Source of the DNA: Colletes latitarsis
Taxonomy: Eukaryota; Arthropoda; Insecta; Hymenoptera; Colletidae
Direction: 5' to 3'
NCBI RefSeq assembly: GCF_051014445.1
Contig: NC_135143.1
Coordinates: 3,100,001-3,164,000 of the forward strand
Length of the DNA stretch: 64,000 nucleotides
Within the stretch, counting starts at the first letter, position 1. Every line of letters begins with the position of its first letter. A program made the position numbers and the translations under genes. Positions 47,901 through 58,799 of this stretch are shown in pieces. The notes under the pieces were generated by a model. It did no database searches, was not told where the DNA came from, and saw only the letters and a list, made by a program, of their open reading frames with translations.

Positions 47901-48498
47901 TTAGGTTGAGGAAAAAGAAATTCATTATTTTCACGTTTATCTTAAGACTTTATTTAACATGGTTCGGATTGTCCGACTTGGGAGAAATATGTACCGTTTT
48001 GTTTTATAATTTGTTGTCATTTGATTTCGTTCCGCTTAGCCAAGGCTTCGCAGATGGAAATTCGCGTGGCACCCAAACATCCAGCTTCTTTTTGAATCCA
48101 GCTTTATGCAAATGGTTTAAAACTGTTTTATGGTCGTTCTTTAGCTCCTGGACGGTGCTACGTTTTTTCATGATTTTATCGACATTTTTGACATTGGCTA
48201 TGACGGTATCGGGACCATAAACACCATCCATAATTTCAACCTTCTGGCTTGCATTTTCGCCTTCGTCGAAACAAAATTGTAAAATATACTGAATTTTCTC
48301 TTTGTTAACTTCCATCTTTTACACCATGTAACTCACAACTGAATCGACCAATCAAAAAACTGTAAAAGAATTTTTTAGTACGAAAAGCCACTTCTCCAAC
48401 AACCACAAGTCTCAATTTATTTGGTCAATACTTTACAAGATATATATCACTACAGCCATCTGAGTGAAAAATAATGGATTTCTTTTTCCCCAACCTAA
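47901..48498 (-). mobile_element. Internally deleted mariner element with intact TIRs
   Basis: The left end TTAGGTTGAGGAAAAAGAAA is the inverse of the right end TTTCTTTTTCCCCAACCTAA, extending through AT(C)CATTATTTT, and TA flanks both sides (47899-47900, 48499-48500). At 598 bp it is under half of an autonomous mariner (about 1.3 kb). The transposase frame inside is read on the minus strand and lacks the catalytic region, so it could only move if an active relative supplied transposase. The TTAGGTTG ends are common in mariners of the mellifera/irritans type (recalled family knowledge). Confidence 0.9.
48004..48315 (-). pseudogene. mariner transposase, N-terminal part only
   Basis: 103 residues from ATG at 48315 to TAA at 48004. 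FCFDEGENASQKVEIMDGVY is the first helix-turn-helix entry, NDHKTVLNHLHKAGF the second helix-turn-helix, and KKLDVWVPREF the start of the WVPHEL motif, with His-to-Arg. Two deletions are evident: the QRWF-to-GRP linker between the HTH motifs has been lost (GPDTV runs into NVDKIM), and everything after WVPHEL, including the DD34D catalytic residues, is gone. The frame has no internal stop. It cannot be an active transposase, but a DNA-binding protein that competes for TIRs is conceivable. Confidence 0.85.
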
Positions 48499-48569
48499 TA
48501 TTGTAAAACGTTTATGTACGCAGAAAAGTGTTTCAGTGTTACAGAGATATTAAATGCTGAGATCATATG

Positions 48570-48690
48570 GATATCTCTATTGAAATTGTGACCGCGATTC
48601 TCAATTTTCAAATCAGCCGCCATGATATCATCTTACTTTAGACCTCAAGAGATGGCACTAAATATGCGTCTAAATTAAAAGAGTCTTTTC
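48570..48690 (-). repeat. Dispersed repeat F7, copy 2 (inverted)
   Basis: Reverse complement of 38575-38690: GCGATTCTCAATTTTCAAAT, CAGCCGCCATG, GACCTCAAGAGATG. Confidence 0.7.
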
Positions 48691-48904
48691 AGATAAAAAT
48701 ATATACATATATTGGTATATGTTTGTATGCACCGCATTTTTGTTTTTGACTTAAGTTTTTCGGAATCCTTATAAAACACGTAGCGTAGTCTTGCAGACGA
48801 AAAAGCGGTTATGTTCGTCCTAGAATACCAGTTTAATTTTTATTTAATCCTTGAAGCTCTGCTTCTTTATGTTTTAAACTTTATATTTTAAACACGAACT
48901 AAGT

Positions 48905-49062
48905 TTGTTTATTAATTTAAAGGCATAACGAAATGTATAATTGCACAAAAATGCGGCATACATAAACATATATCAAAATATATTTCTTAACATAATAGAC
49001 TCTCTTAACATGGCGGCTGATTTGAACATTGAGAATCGTGATTGCAATTCCAACAATCTCCG
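48905..49062 (+). repeat. Repeats F6 copy 3 and F7 copy 3
   Basis: 48910-48985 matches F6 (TTAAAGGCATAACGAAATGT, ATAATTGCACAAAAATGCGG). 49008-49058 matches F7 (ACATGGCGGCTGATTTGAAC, GAATCGTGATTGCAATT). The two lie in the same order as at 37.7/38.6 kb but without an F1 element between them. Confidence 0.6.
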
Positions 49063-49612
49063 TGACGATGATTATTTTTAACACTGTGATATTAAGTTTG
49101 TTCGAGTACTTTTACGAGTTGTGCGTTATTCGAAAGAATAGAAATTGCAACTTGGAATTAACACATCGTCGTATTCGCAGGATGAGTAATTCAATACAGA
49201 TGATGTATGAAGGTTTTTTGGCGAATGTAATTAAACATGGATCGCGAAAGTCGTTGAAAAGCTGAAAGTACGTTCAATGGAACAAAAAGTTTTTTTTAAG
49301 TAATTGAAGGAACGGTAAATCTGAAAGCAATGTTTCTTTTAACGAGATTCTCATCCGTTGGAAAGCTTCCCTGCAAAACGTCTGCTAATTTGATTATTCT
49401 GTGCCATATTTCGACGCGATTCAAAAGCTTGTCGCCCGCGGCTATAGAACCTTTTAATTATTATATACACTCCCGTTCCGTGAACAAGAAATTCTCCACG
49501 CCTAGCACAATCCTTGGCAGGTTTGGGGGAATTATTAAAAATTTATCTTTCGCTGGGTCGGCGTAATAATAACGCTACGCCTACTTCGCGATACAGTGTC
49601 TGGCTGCTTTGG
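49063..49612. other. Non-coding, nothing recognised
   Basis: Two short + frames (49029-49265, 49330-49566) without domains. Confidence 0.4.
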
Positions 49613-50280
49613 TTAGCTCGAATTTTCTGTCTTTGATGGAGTGGAGATTTTAAATAAAATTATATGAGAACATTGAATTAGATAAAAGAAGCCTTTATCA
49701 TTGATTAGTGTATTACAAAAGAACCCATTAGTAAAAAATGTATAATACAAAATATAAATACAAAATAAGAAGGTCCAAAGTAAAATAAATAAAAATGTAC
49801 TACTTGCAGAAAGGAAAAGAGTTTCTAACACAGAAAAGTAACAAAATTGAATATAGTTTAAATTATTCCTATAAAACTCAGGAAGATAGGTCTGAAGGAA
49901 GTAGATAATACTATAAATAATCAGACTCGACAGCCAACTCATCTCTGGTCAATATTTTCTGCAGAATGTCTCAGTAATTATAGAATAATTAATAAGGGGG
50001 CGATTCTATGTCAAAAAATAAGTTAAAAATGAAGAATAAAATTTCATTATAAAAGATTGTATTTATGAGAAAATTAACTAAGAATTCATCGCGTGCGCGT
50101 TCAGTAAAGTAGAAATTTTAGTCAATTCTCTCGAAAACAGAATCTCCTATAATGAAACTTTATTCTTCATTATTGACTTATTTTTTTACGTAGAATTATC
50201 CCCTTATCAATTGCACTATAATTACTGAGACATCCTGCAGAAAATATTGACCAGAGATGAGTTGGCTGTCGTGTAGAATT
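49613..50280 (-). repeat. Repeat F5 with near-perfect hairpin (49922-50280)
   Basis: CGACAGCCAACTCATCTCTG at 49927 is the inverse of CAGAGATGAGTTGGCTGTCG ending near 50272, and the pairing continues for about 150 bp each side (TCTGCAG-ATGTCTCAGTAAT, AATGAAGAATAAA-TTTCATTAT). The loop is about 30 bp around ATCGCGTGCGCGTTCAG. The flank 49613-49921 matches the reverse complement of 34540-34830. A third partial relative lies at 30425-30600. The 109-codon minus frame 49613-49942 is a Phe/Tyr-rich repeat frame, probably not a gene. Confidence 0.8.
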
Positions 50281-50880
50281 CTTAACGTAAGTAGAAACGG
50301 TGAATAATGGATAGACACGTTAGACATATTCTATTCAATTGTATACGTACCTAAAAATTGTCTAATTCAATTATCTTCAAAACATTTATACGAAAACTTT
50401 GTTCTTTTATGTCTTTTTTTGATTAACTTTTTTTACTAACTGTCTTCAGACAAAATTTTAGGATAAATATTATTTTTGGGCTCTGCTAAAGTCGACGGAC
50501 TATTATGTAAATGCATTTTGGTTCGCGAATAATGAGTACAGTTTTTAGATTGATTCATAAACTAAATTCTACGTACATTTCATTCATAAATTCATTCATA
50601 AATTGCAGTCTACTAAGGAATATTTTAAACCAATATTCGGATGAGTAAAGCCTTGGACAAAAAGTAGTTTACGAGCAAATCATTTCTTTTTTGACACATT
50701 GGGGTCATTAGCGAATTATCAGTTAGGTCCTCCTCTTACAGCTAATCGAAGATTTCCGTTTCTTTCAAGCAGTCAAGAGTATCTTCTATGCGTTCTTGAG
50801 CTGTCAAAGCAATTTTCTATAATTTTTATTCGTTATTCGAGAATAAAATTTGTCCAACTCCAAAAGGTCAACAGTTTCGT
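50281..50880. other. AT-rich, nothing recognised
   Basis: No gene or repeat visible. Confidence 0.45.
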
Positions 50881-52130
50881 TGTTCAGGGTCGGTACAGCG
50901 AGCGGGTTTATGATACGGACGTGACTTCTCCGCTATTTTTGAGGATTAGGCCTTCAAGACATTTTTACTTGACAAATTAGGATACGGTCATTAAGGAACC
51001 TCCAAGCTCCACACGGGACTTGGAATCCTTGGAACTCTTCCTTGCCTCAATAGCGACTGACGTATCGTCGTAAACCCGCGTTGGCGCACAGTTGCGGACC
51101 ACCGGGGTCTCGCGGTCGTTGTGCATTTTCCAAAGAAGTTAATAACAACGCAACGTTCTCGTTCACTTCTACATGGTCTACCTGGACACTGGACAGCAAG
51201 GTGGGTGGGAATGTTGCAAATTGTTAGGAACCGCCCTACCAAGGAGACGACGATGAGGATTGGCTTGACCAATCCTTCAAAATCAAGACGGAGAGTTAGA
51301 TTAATTTTGACAGAGTTATGCCTTCACATTTAGTCTCCACAAGAATTCATTCCTGCGTAACAGAAGCATCATCTTCTGTGGGTAAAGGTCAAGGGTACAC
51401 GGTTAAGGAGCACAGAGTGGATGTGCCATAAGCAACGGCCACGAGCAACAGTTGTAAAAACATTTCGAATATTTATTCGTGGCCGAAACATTCGTATTTC
51501 TCGAGCGAAACACGGAACGAAAATTTTCCATGGCCATAGGCGTAACCAAGGATCGAGTTATAAACGCGGTGTTGCACGGTGATTAACGCGTTAAATGAAT
51601 TGCAATCGGGCGTAATCGTGGCTGAATCGAACCGTTTGAGAAGCATGCCTATCCCCGAGGCACTTTTTCGCGTTACAAAAGGGAAATCGAGATAGATAAG
51701 TGGCTCCGAGCTGCAATTATTGCCTCGAACCGATCCTTGCCGTTGGCCTATCACGAAAGATGATCCCACCGCGGAGGCTAACGGTCACACAGCAATCGAG
51801 ATATTACGAAAATAGCGTTACACTGGACCCTCGATGCTTTCTACGTTTCGACAAAGCACGTAATCGTAGACGAATCATCGATTAAAGGAAACTACGAAAC
51901 AATCTTCGATTCGATAGATGGGGCACAGGTGCAAACAGTTGGAAAATGTCGTTCCTCGAATGGCATTCGCCTCGAATACGTCGATAATTCGGCTATGCAC
52001 GAATTTAGGATGTCAGAAATTCTTCCACTACGCAGCGTTTAATCTCAGATAGACTAGAATTCAGCGATCGTAAGTGTGATCCAATTGAAAGGTTAATTGC
52101 AATTAACACGTAAGCGCGCGAACAAACGTT
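50881..52130. other. GC-richer non-coding region
   Basis: Contains a perfect 19-bp palindrome GGATTGGCTTGACCAATCC at 51258-51276. Short overlapping frames (50991-51272 -, 51121-51333 +, 51473-51769 -, 51700-51885 +) show no domain. GCCTATCACGAA at about 51744 also occurs at about 57042, a weak link to that GC patch. Confidence 0.4.
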
Positions 52131-52589
52131 GATTAGACAGTTTTATAGATCATTTTAAATGATTGTATTTCACCTACTGAAATTCTCAATGAGTTTTGCT
52201 GGAATGCATCGATCGGGGTATTGAAATGTCAGGGATATTTTGCGAAGAAAATAAAAGAAATAGGGTATGTTTCTAATACTTCAGGTGATTAAATTATTCG
52301 TTATAATAGGATAAAACAACAAAAATTGATTTTTTTGCTTCAGTGCAAAGTTACAACTTAAGACATGTATGCCCCATTAATCTTATAAATTTATGACAAA
52401 ATTTATTCAGGATTGATACACATGTATTACATTTACACTATTGTGTATAAGTATTTGGATACTTGCACGTTATTGTAAAAATGTGAAGTATAATATTAGT
52501 GCAACCCTCTATTATTTTGATTCAAAATTTCATCATAAACACCAAAATATATTTAACATACGTTCATTTGTATTTGATAATACATACAT

Positions 52590-52785
52590 ATGTATCTGTT
52601 TCTATCTCTCTCATCTTGGGGGGCCCCCTTGGAGCTAGCAGAGCGGGAAAAACTAAATTAAAAAAACAATACAAACTAAATAAATAGTTGGTGTCGAATT
52701 TCGTCTCCACTGTACAAAAAATGAATATGCCAACCTCGAAATGATGGTGATCTTAAGAATCATTACTATATTGTACAATACTTAA
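52590..52785 (+). repeat. Single arm of the 58-kb foldback repeat
   Basis: TTGGTGTCGAATTTCGTCTC and CACTGTACAAAAAATGAAT, then TTAAGAATCATTACTATATT, match 58695-58775 and the inverse of 58155-58240. GGGGCCCCCTTGGAG at 52619 resembles the sequence at 58585. Confidence 0.6.
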
Positions 52786-55315
52786 TAATTTTCATGAATT
52801 TATTACGAAATTTTTCAGTCTACGTCGCACACAATCAACACTTTAATAGAATTCATAAATATTCATTGTATGTGAATATATAGCAATAAAATAAAGTTTG
52901 AAAATTTGTAATAATAATAACAAAAATATGTAATATAAAAATAGGAAAGATAGTGTTTATACTTAAGTGTAATCCTTTACTAAATTTGACTGAGACATAT
53001 GTGTCCCAACAGTCTCGAAAGGGTTAGATGTCTACTTCACAGCGATGCACAGTATGTCGCGTAAATGGGAATTCGGAACAAAAAGCATAACTTCTAAACT
53101 AGTCAGACACAAACTAAGAACTCTTACACTTTTTTAAAGAGAATACAAAGATGCATCAATTGATGTACAAAAGTTATACATTTTTATTATGAAAATTGAA
53201 GCGACCTTGATTTTTTGTTGAATAAAAATTGTTTTGCTAATTTCTACTATTGCAATTTCTTGTCAAGTGATTGCTGTATAACTTTTGTTCGAAAAGTTTT
53301 TAATTGGAAAAACTAAATTAACTAAATTAATATACAAAAAATCATCGAGGTATTTTATGGTATTTTTTTTTAAACTTAATTCAAAGTTGATAAACATTTA
53401 ACATAAAAAAGTGGGACCTATTGTTAATATTGTAAAAAGATTGTTTAGCAGATGGAAGGTACTATAATACTGTACATAACTTGTAAAAATCAAATTAAAG
53501 ATACAAATTTTCGGTAAATGGCACATATTTAAGAAAATGCATCGAAAATTGCAATAAATTTTTGGCATCATTTTCAACAACAAATTGGTAAATTCAGTCA
53601 AAGTTATGGATAGTGATAAAATCTACGTTCCTTTATTAACATTTTGGGATATAAGAATTTATGAAACATGGACTTTAGTTTTTGACTATTGTCCATTGCT
53701 GGACAGTGTGCGATGCGGAGAAACGCGTTCCCTCAAGAATATGCTTGCCTTTGGTTTCACAATGCGATGATCGATTTGTTCAGTTTGAATACTATTGTTG
53801 TTTCCAAGCGTCTATATTTATCGACACGCCCACTTTTAAGATATAAATTTAAGACGTAATGGGAAAGCGGCTGTTGTTAATTAAACGTCGCACGTTGACA
53901 TTAATATCAACATCGTTTATAAAAGTCGTTATTGCCGCACCTCAGGCTTCGTTTTGTTACTTGCATAGCGTCATAAAGTGGAATTCTTGAACAGCTAGAC
54001 ACACCATATACGCTGAAGACCTATCATAAGTTTTCGCAATGGAGAATTTATGTACATAGAATTGTTATCGTATAACAAAGTTCCCGTAGCAACTTTGGTA
54101 TATTACCATGTCGGTTCGTTACATCTACATACTCATCATCTCCACCCGTCAAGCTTTGAACTAGCCCTTATCAAACTTAATATGACTCAATCGCGACTGT
54201 GTGCTGCAACGGTTATATTGAACTTTCGAAGTTACTTGTTGTTAAACAATTAGCCGTGGGTTAGATCGTTCTTGGGCGATTATTATTGGAAAACTGTGCG
54301 TTGATGGACGCTTACGACACACCACGAGAACATAATTTTATGAAATAGACTTTTATAAATATTTCTACCTCTCAATTATTTCTCTCTCGGAAAATAGTTG
54401 GAAAATATTCCTGAAAATTATATTTTTCTCAAGTTTCAGTTACAATGGCCTGAAGAAGGCATTCAACAATACATCTACGTTTACAGAAATTCCCTAATTA
54501 TTTTTCTTATCTGTGATTGTACTTTCTGATAACGAACAAACAAATCACGTCAATTTTATTTAGTAATTATATGCAACAAATTTTTTAATTCTAACTATTT
54601 TTAAACGCTTCGAGATCGCAGCAAGATTTTTGCTTGTCTTTTTATTATAGCTTTTAGAATTTTTTAAAAAGTTTCTAATCACATTTCGACTTATCTTTAC
54701 CAATTTAAAAATTTTAAAAAGATTTAAACCTTGCTTTTTTGAGTCCATGATTATTGTCTTCCCAATTTCATTTAAACAAGTGCGATGACTTGTTTTAGGG
54801 GATTATTTCTCTGTGGAAGTTGGGAAATTTAACAATTTTCATGAATTTTTTTAAACGAATACTATGTCTAACGATCTTATTCTTTCTTATAGTTTATTTA
54901 ACTACATTTTAATCATACATTTACATTTTTTATATTGTTTTAAGTCATTGTTTTTTTGTTATCTCGCTCGCAATAAACACATATTTAAAAATTGCGTCTC
55001 GCAGGCGTAGATGATTGTAGTTCTCAGAGTCATAGTTCTTGTAGTTAAATATATAAGGAGCCTTAAATATAATTATTTCAGAAAAAATTAGGGTTCGTTG
55101 ACCGCAAGAGCAGAATCATATATTGCAGATTTGTATACTTGAAACATGAAAGCAAACACGAGCAAGATTTGCTTCTTGTATGTTGTCATAAGCATATTCA
55201 GAAATACTTTCCATGAAAACTCAGCATGTGGGCAGGTGTACCTTGTTTTTATTGAAAATGAAAGGAGATCAAAACAACTTTTCTATACAAAATCGTATAT
55301 TTAAAGTTCTATATA
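52786..55315. other. AT-rich non-coding stretch
   Basis: No gene. GAGACATATGTGTC near 52990 is a short palindrome of the kind found at transposon ends, but no partner is seen. 54965-55050 shares a piece with 25.4 kb. Short frames only. Confidence 0.5.
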
Positions 55316-56500
55316 CAGGGTGTTCGGCCAGCCCTGGGAAAAATTTTAATGGGAGATTCTAGAGGCCAAAATAAGACGAAAATCAAGAATACCAATTTGT
55401 TGATGGAGACTTCGTTAAAAAGTTATTAACAATTAAATTAAAAAATTTCAAATCGTTCTAAAAAACTTATTTTCAGTTGCGGGGGTCAATTACAATCATT
55501 TTTGATGAATACACATATCCCCGAAATCCTACTCTCCTTCGAGAAAAAAATTCGGGTAGGTGGTGAAATTTCTCGGCGAAAAAAAAAATTTTTCAAATCG
55601 TTCTAAAAAAATTATTTCCGATTGCAAGGGTCGATTATAATCATTTTTGATGAATAGATATACCCCGGAAATTCTACCCAGTTTGGAGAAAAAAATTCGA
55701 GAAGGTGTGAAATTTTTCAAAAAAATTAAAAAATTTTAAATCGTTCTAAAAAAATTATTTTTGATTGCAGGGACCAATCATAATAATTTTTGGTCAATAG
55801 ACATACCCTCGAAATCCTAACCATTTTCCAGAAAAATATTCCTTACTGAAAATATAATTTCAGGCCAGAAATGCTTCCCATAAATTTCATGCGAATCTTT
55901 AAAACACCATAACTTCTGAACGGATTGGACGATTTTAATGTTCAAAAAGCCAAACGCCGCGTATTTTAGTGTAGAATATGTAACAATTATAAAAATATTG
56001 GAAACGTTGTTCCTTGGCCCCGTAATGTTAGAAAAACCCCATAAAAATGGTCCAATTTTCAAACAGCCATAACTCCTATAATAGTGAATATATTTCAATG
56101 AAACTGTTTTATGAAGTAGAGCCCATAGGTACCTACAAAAAAGTATTAAACAACTTTTCTGTAGGATGTCAAACAAAATTATTAAAAATGAAAAACGAAT
56201 TTTTAAGGAAAATCGACAGGGGGTCGGTGCCTAAATTTTTCGGCGAAATTGAAAAGTTTCAAATCGTTCTGGAAAAAGTATTTTCGGTTGCGGGGGTCAA
56301 TTATAATCATTTTCGGTGAATAGACATACCCCCGAAATCCTTCCCACTTTCGAAAAAAAAATTCAGTATTGGCGGAACTTTAAACGTTAATAACTTCTTA
56401 ACGAAGTCACCATCAACAAATTGGTATTCTTGATTTTCGTCTTATTTTGGCCTCTAGAATCTCCCATTAAAATTTTTCCCAGGGGTGGCCGAACACTCTG
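55316..56500 (+). mobile_element. F1 element, longest complete copy, TA target
   Basis: CAGGGTGTTCGGCCAGCCCT to GGGTGGCCGAACACTCTG, flanked by TA (55314-55315, 56501-56502). 1185 bp with TIRs of about 115 bp (left to about 55430, right from about 56384). CAAATCGTTCT-type units start at 55448, 55593, 55737 and 56256, giving a period of about 145 bp. The middle block (about 55890-56235) sits between the third and fourth unit. A 90-codon frame at 56047-56319 lies inside and shares its open phase with other copies. No transposase motif. Confidence 0.9.
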
Positions 56501-56754
56501 TATACTTATACAGGTCTACAAAATTAATAATAAGAATATTATCTCATTATTTAATCTTCTATATCTATAGATATGAAATATCTGTATACTGGGTGAGTTA
56601 CCTAACGTTTGCACCTGAAATATCTTTGTTATTTTTAAAGATACGTCAAATATCTTGAGGACAAAATTTAATGGTACAATGGTGTTCACACGATGCCAAA
56701 AATATTTTTATTTCTATGTCATTTTCTTTAAAAAAATGAAGGTGACCTTGATTT

Positions 56755-56890
56755 CTTTAATAATGGCTTTAGGGTACGGAAATTTCTATTGTCAAAAAAG
56801 GTACACTTGCCAGATGATCGAATTAAGTAATTTAAGTAATATTGAAAATACATGACGCATCCTATAATATAAAATATTGGAATTCCAAAC
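56755..56890 (+). repeat. Repeat F3, 3' end only
   Basis: TAATGGCTTTAGGGTACGGA through TTTAAGTAATATTGAAAATA to TGGAATTCCAAAC matches 9470-9600. 5'-truncated. Confidence 0.75.
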
Positions 56891-56899
56891 AAGTACAAA

Positions 56900-57660
56900 G
56901 GGTTAAATATTGCGTTGTCGCAGCCCCGAGAATCGTTGCATCGATGAGAACCGCTAGGAAAAGAATGGAGGAGTATGAAAAACAACGGATAAGGTCCGAC
57001 ATCGGCCGCAATCTCTGTGCAAGACACGTTGATCGTGGTTAGCCTATCACGAATGGTTCGCAGAAGCGAGGATCGGAACGTCGGACAGCGAAGGTAGCAA
57101 TCAAAATATTGCACAAACGATATCACGGTGGCTAGACGTGTAACGCGATTGTCGTTACCCCTACCCTCGGTTAGGCTATCCGTCGTGTTCATAGGAAAGT
57201 CAAGAAAACTGGCGTCCGCGGATGGGGAATCCGCCGGCCAGGCTATCGCGAGCCTGAAACGATGGAATGGAATAACTGTTTTGTCGAGGCGTGCTCGGTT
57301 ACACCGTGTAACTCGATGTCTTCCGGTCGCTGACTAACTCGAGTAATTGGAAACTGTTGTTCGCTAGAAGTGTGGCAAGTTGTGCGTTGCGACGCGAAAG
57401 AAGCGCGGTTGTGGTCGTGAGCATCGCCGCTGCGTGCCATGCGTGTGCAGGTTTCATCGAATTCATCGTTCCGTTTTGCACTGGACGATGCTGGAGTAAA
57501 TGTATCATTCGCGTCGTTAATCGTTGGTCCTTACGTCGACTGAAACGGCCGACACGTATTACGATTTCTCGTACGAGAAGTTTTTTTTATCCTTTAACTC
57601 CAAGGGACTTTGAGCACTTGCGTTCGATAAAATGTTTTAGGAGTAGTGTCATTTAATCTG
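56900..57660. other. GC-rich, CpG-rich patch
   Basis: Frames on both strands overlap (56842-57042 +, 57128-57337 +, 57243-57440 -, 57299-57508 -, 57357-57656 +). None has a domain. Confidence 0.4.
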
Positions 57661-58154
57661 TACAGCAGAAGTTATTGATATAGATCAATGTTGAGAATTG
57701 TAATAACGTAGAGTCACCGTTAGGCGAAATTCGCGATAGGGCTAACAATTGCCAATGTCCTTTCGAGGTTAAAATTTAATATTCCAGTCATCTAGGTGTA
57801 AGCGTCAGCTTACGATCCGATCGAAAAGCCAACTCGTGCTCGAACAATCAACACGTGGTCGGACAATTTTAGATATATATATATCTGACAAAAGAAAGAG
57901 TGCAGAACAAAAAAATGAAAAAAAGAAATAGAATAATCTCTCGCATACAGTCCTTCAGACCAGGTATGACTGTCGTGTCTAACGCATATTCCTTTCCAAC
58001 ATTCGAAATTCGAATTCGCCGATAGGGGGCAATGGCCGCTAGTCGCAAACTTTGCGTTTCGATCCGCGTCTACATAGGTATCAACGCACAGATAGCACCC
58101 AACCGATACAAAGTAAACAGCTTGGAGTCGATGGAAACATGCTTTCAACTCTTA

Positions 58155-58772
58155 ATACAGTAATGATTCTTAAAATGAATATCTGGGGTTAGTATGTTCA
58201 TCTTTTGTGCAGTGGAGGCGAAATTCGACATGAACAAACATTTATACACAGTAATATAGTGATGATTCTTAAAATGAACCAGACGTGATTCGTAAGTTGA
58301 ATATTTCTATCTCTCTCAATTTTTAATTTGTATCTCATTATTAGCGTTTATCAATGATCGTCACAACAGAACAATCGTTCGTACATTCCTTTTTAAATAT
58401 TTATAAATTATATAACATTGAAACAACCTTATTGTAATTATTTATTTTGATTTAGTCAGAATGTAATGCATCTGATGATACACATTCATCAATACTTTTA
58501 CATTATTAATAAACTGTGATCTTTAAATGCTAGTTGGTGAGCGGCGACTTTTCACAAAGCATTGTCTTTCACGCTTCACTGGACTCCAAGGGGGATCCCT
58601 TTGAAGTTGAAAGAAATAGAAACGTTCAACTTACGAATCACGTTTGGGGCTCATTTTAAGAATTATCGCTATATCACTGTGTGTACATATCTGTTGGTGT
58701 CGAATTTCGCCTCCGCTGTACGAAAGTTAAACGTGTCAATCCCGGATGTTCATTTTAAGAATCATTGCTGTA
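58155..58772. repeat. Foldback repeat, arms about 163 bp, spacer about 290 bp
   Basis: The left arm (58155-58318: GATTCTTAAAATGAAT, GGCGAAATTCGACATG, GTGATGATTCTTAAAATGAA, CGTGATTCGTAAGTTGAA) is the inverse of the right arm (58610-58772: TTCAACTTACGAATCACG, TCATTTTAAGAATTATCGC, GTCGAATTTCGCC, TTCATTTTAAGAATCATT). Each arm contains two TTTTAAGAATYAT words about 90 bp apart. A solo arm lies at 52590-52785. Confidence 0.75.
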
Positions 58773-58799
58773 CCGCGATCCAAATACAAACGGCACGAA

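Noticed and set aside
51258..51276. Perfect 19-bp palindrome GGATTGGCTTGACCAATCC as an operator
   Set aside because: A single short palindrome in 64 kb is not unexpected and nothing nearby suggests regulation.
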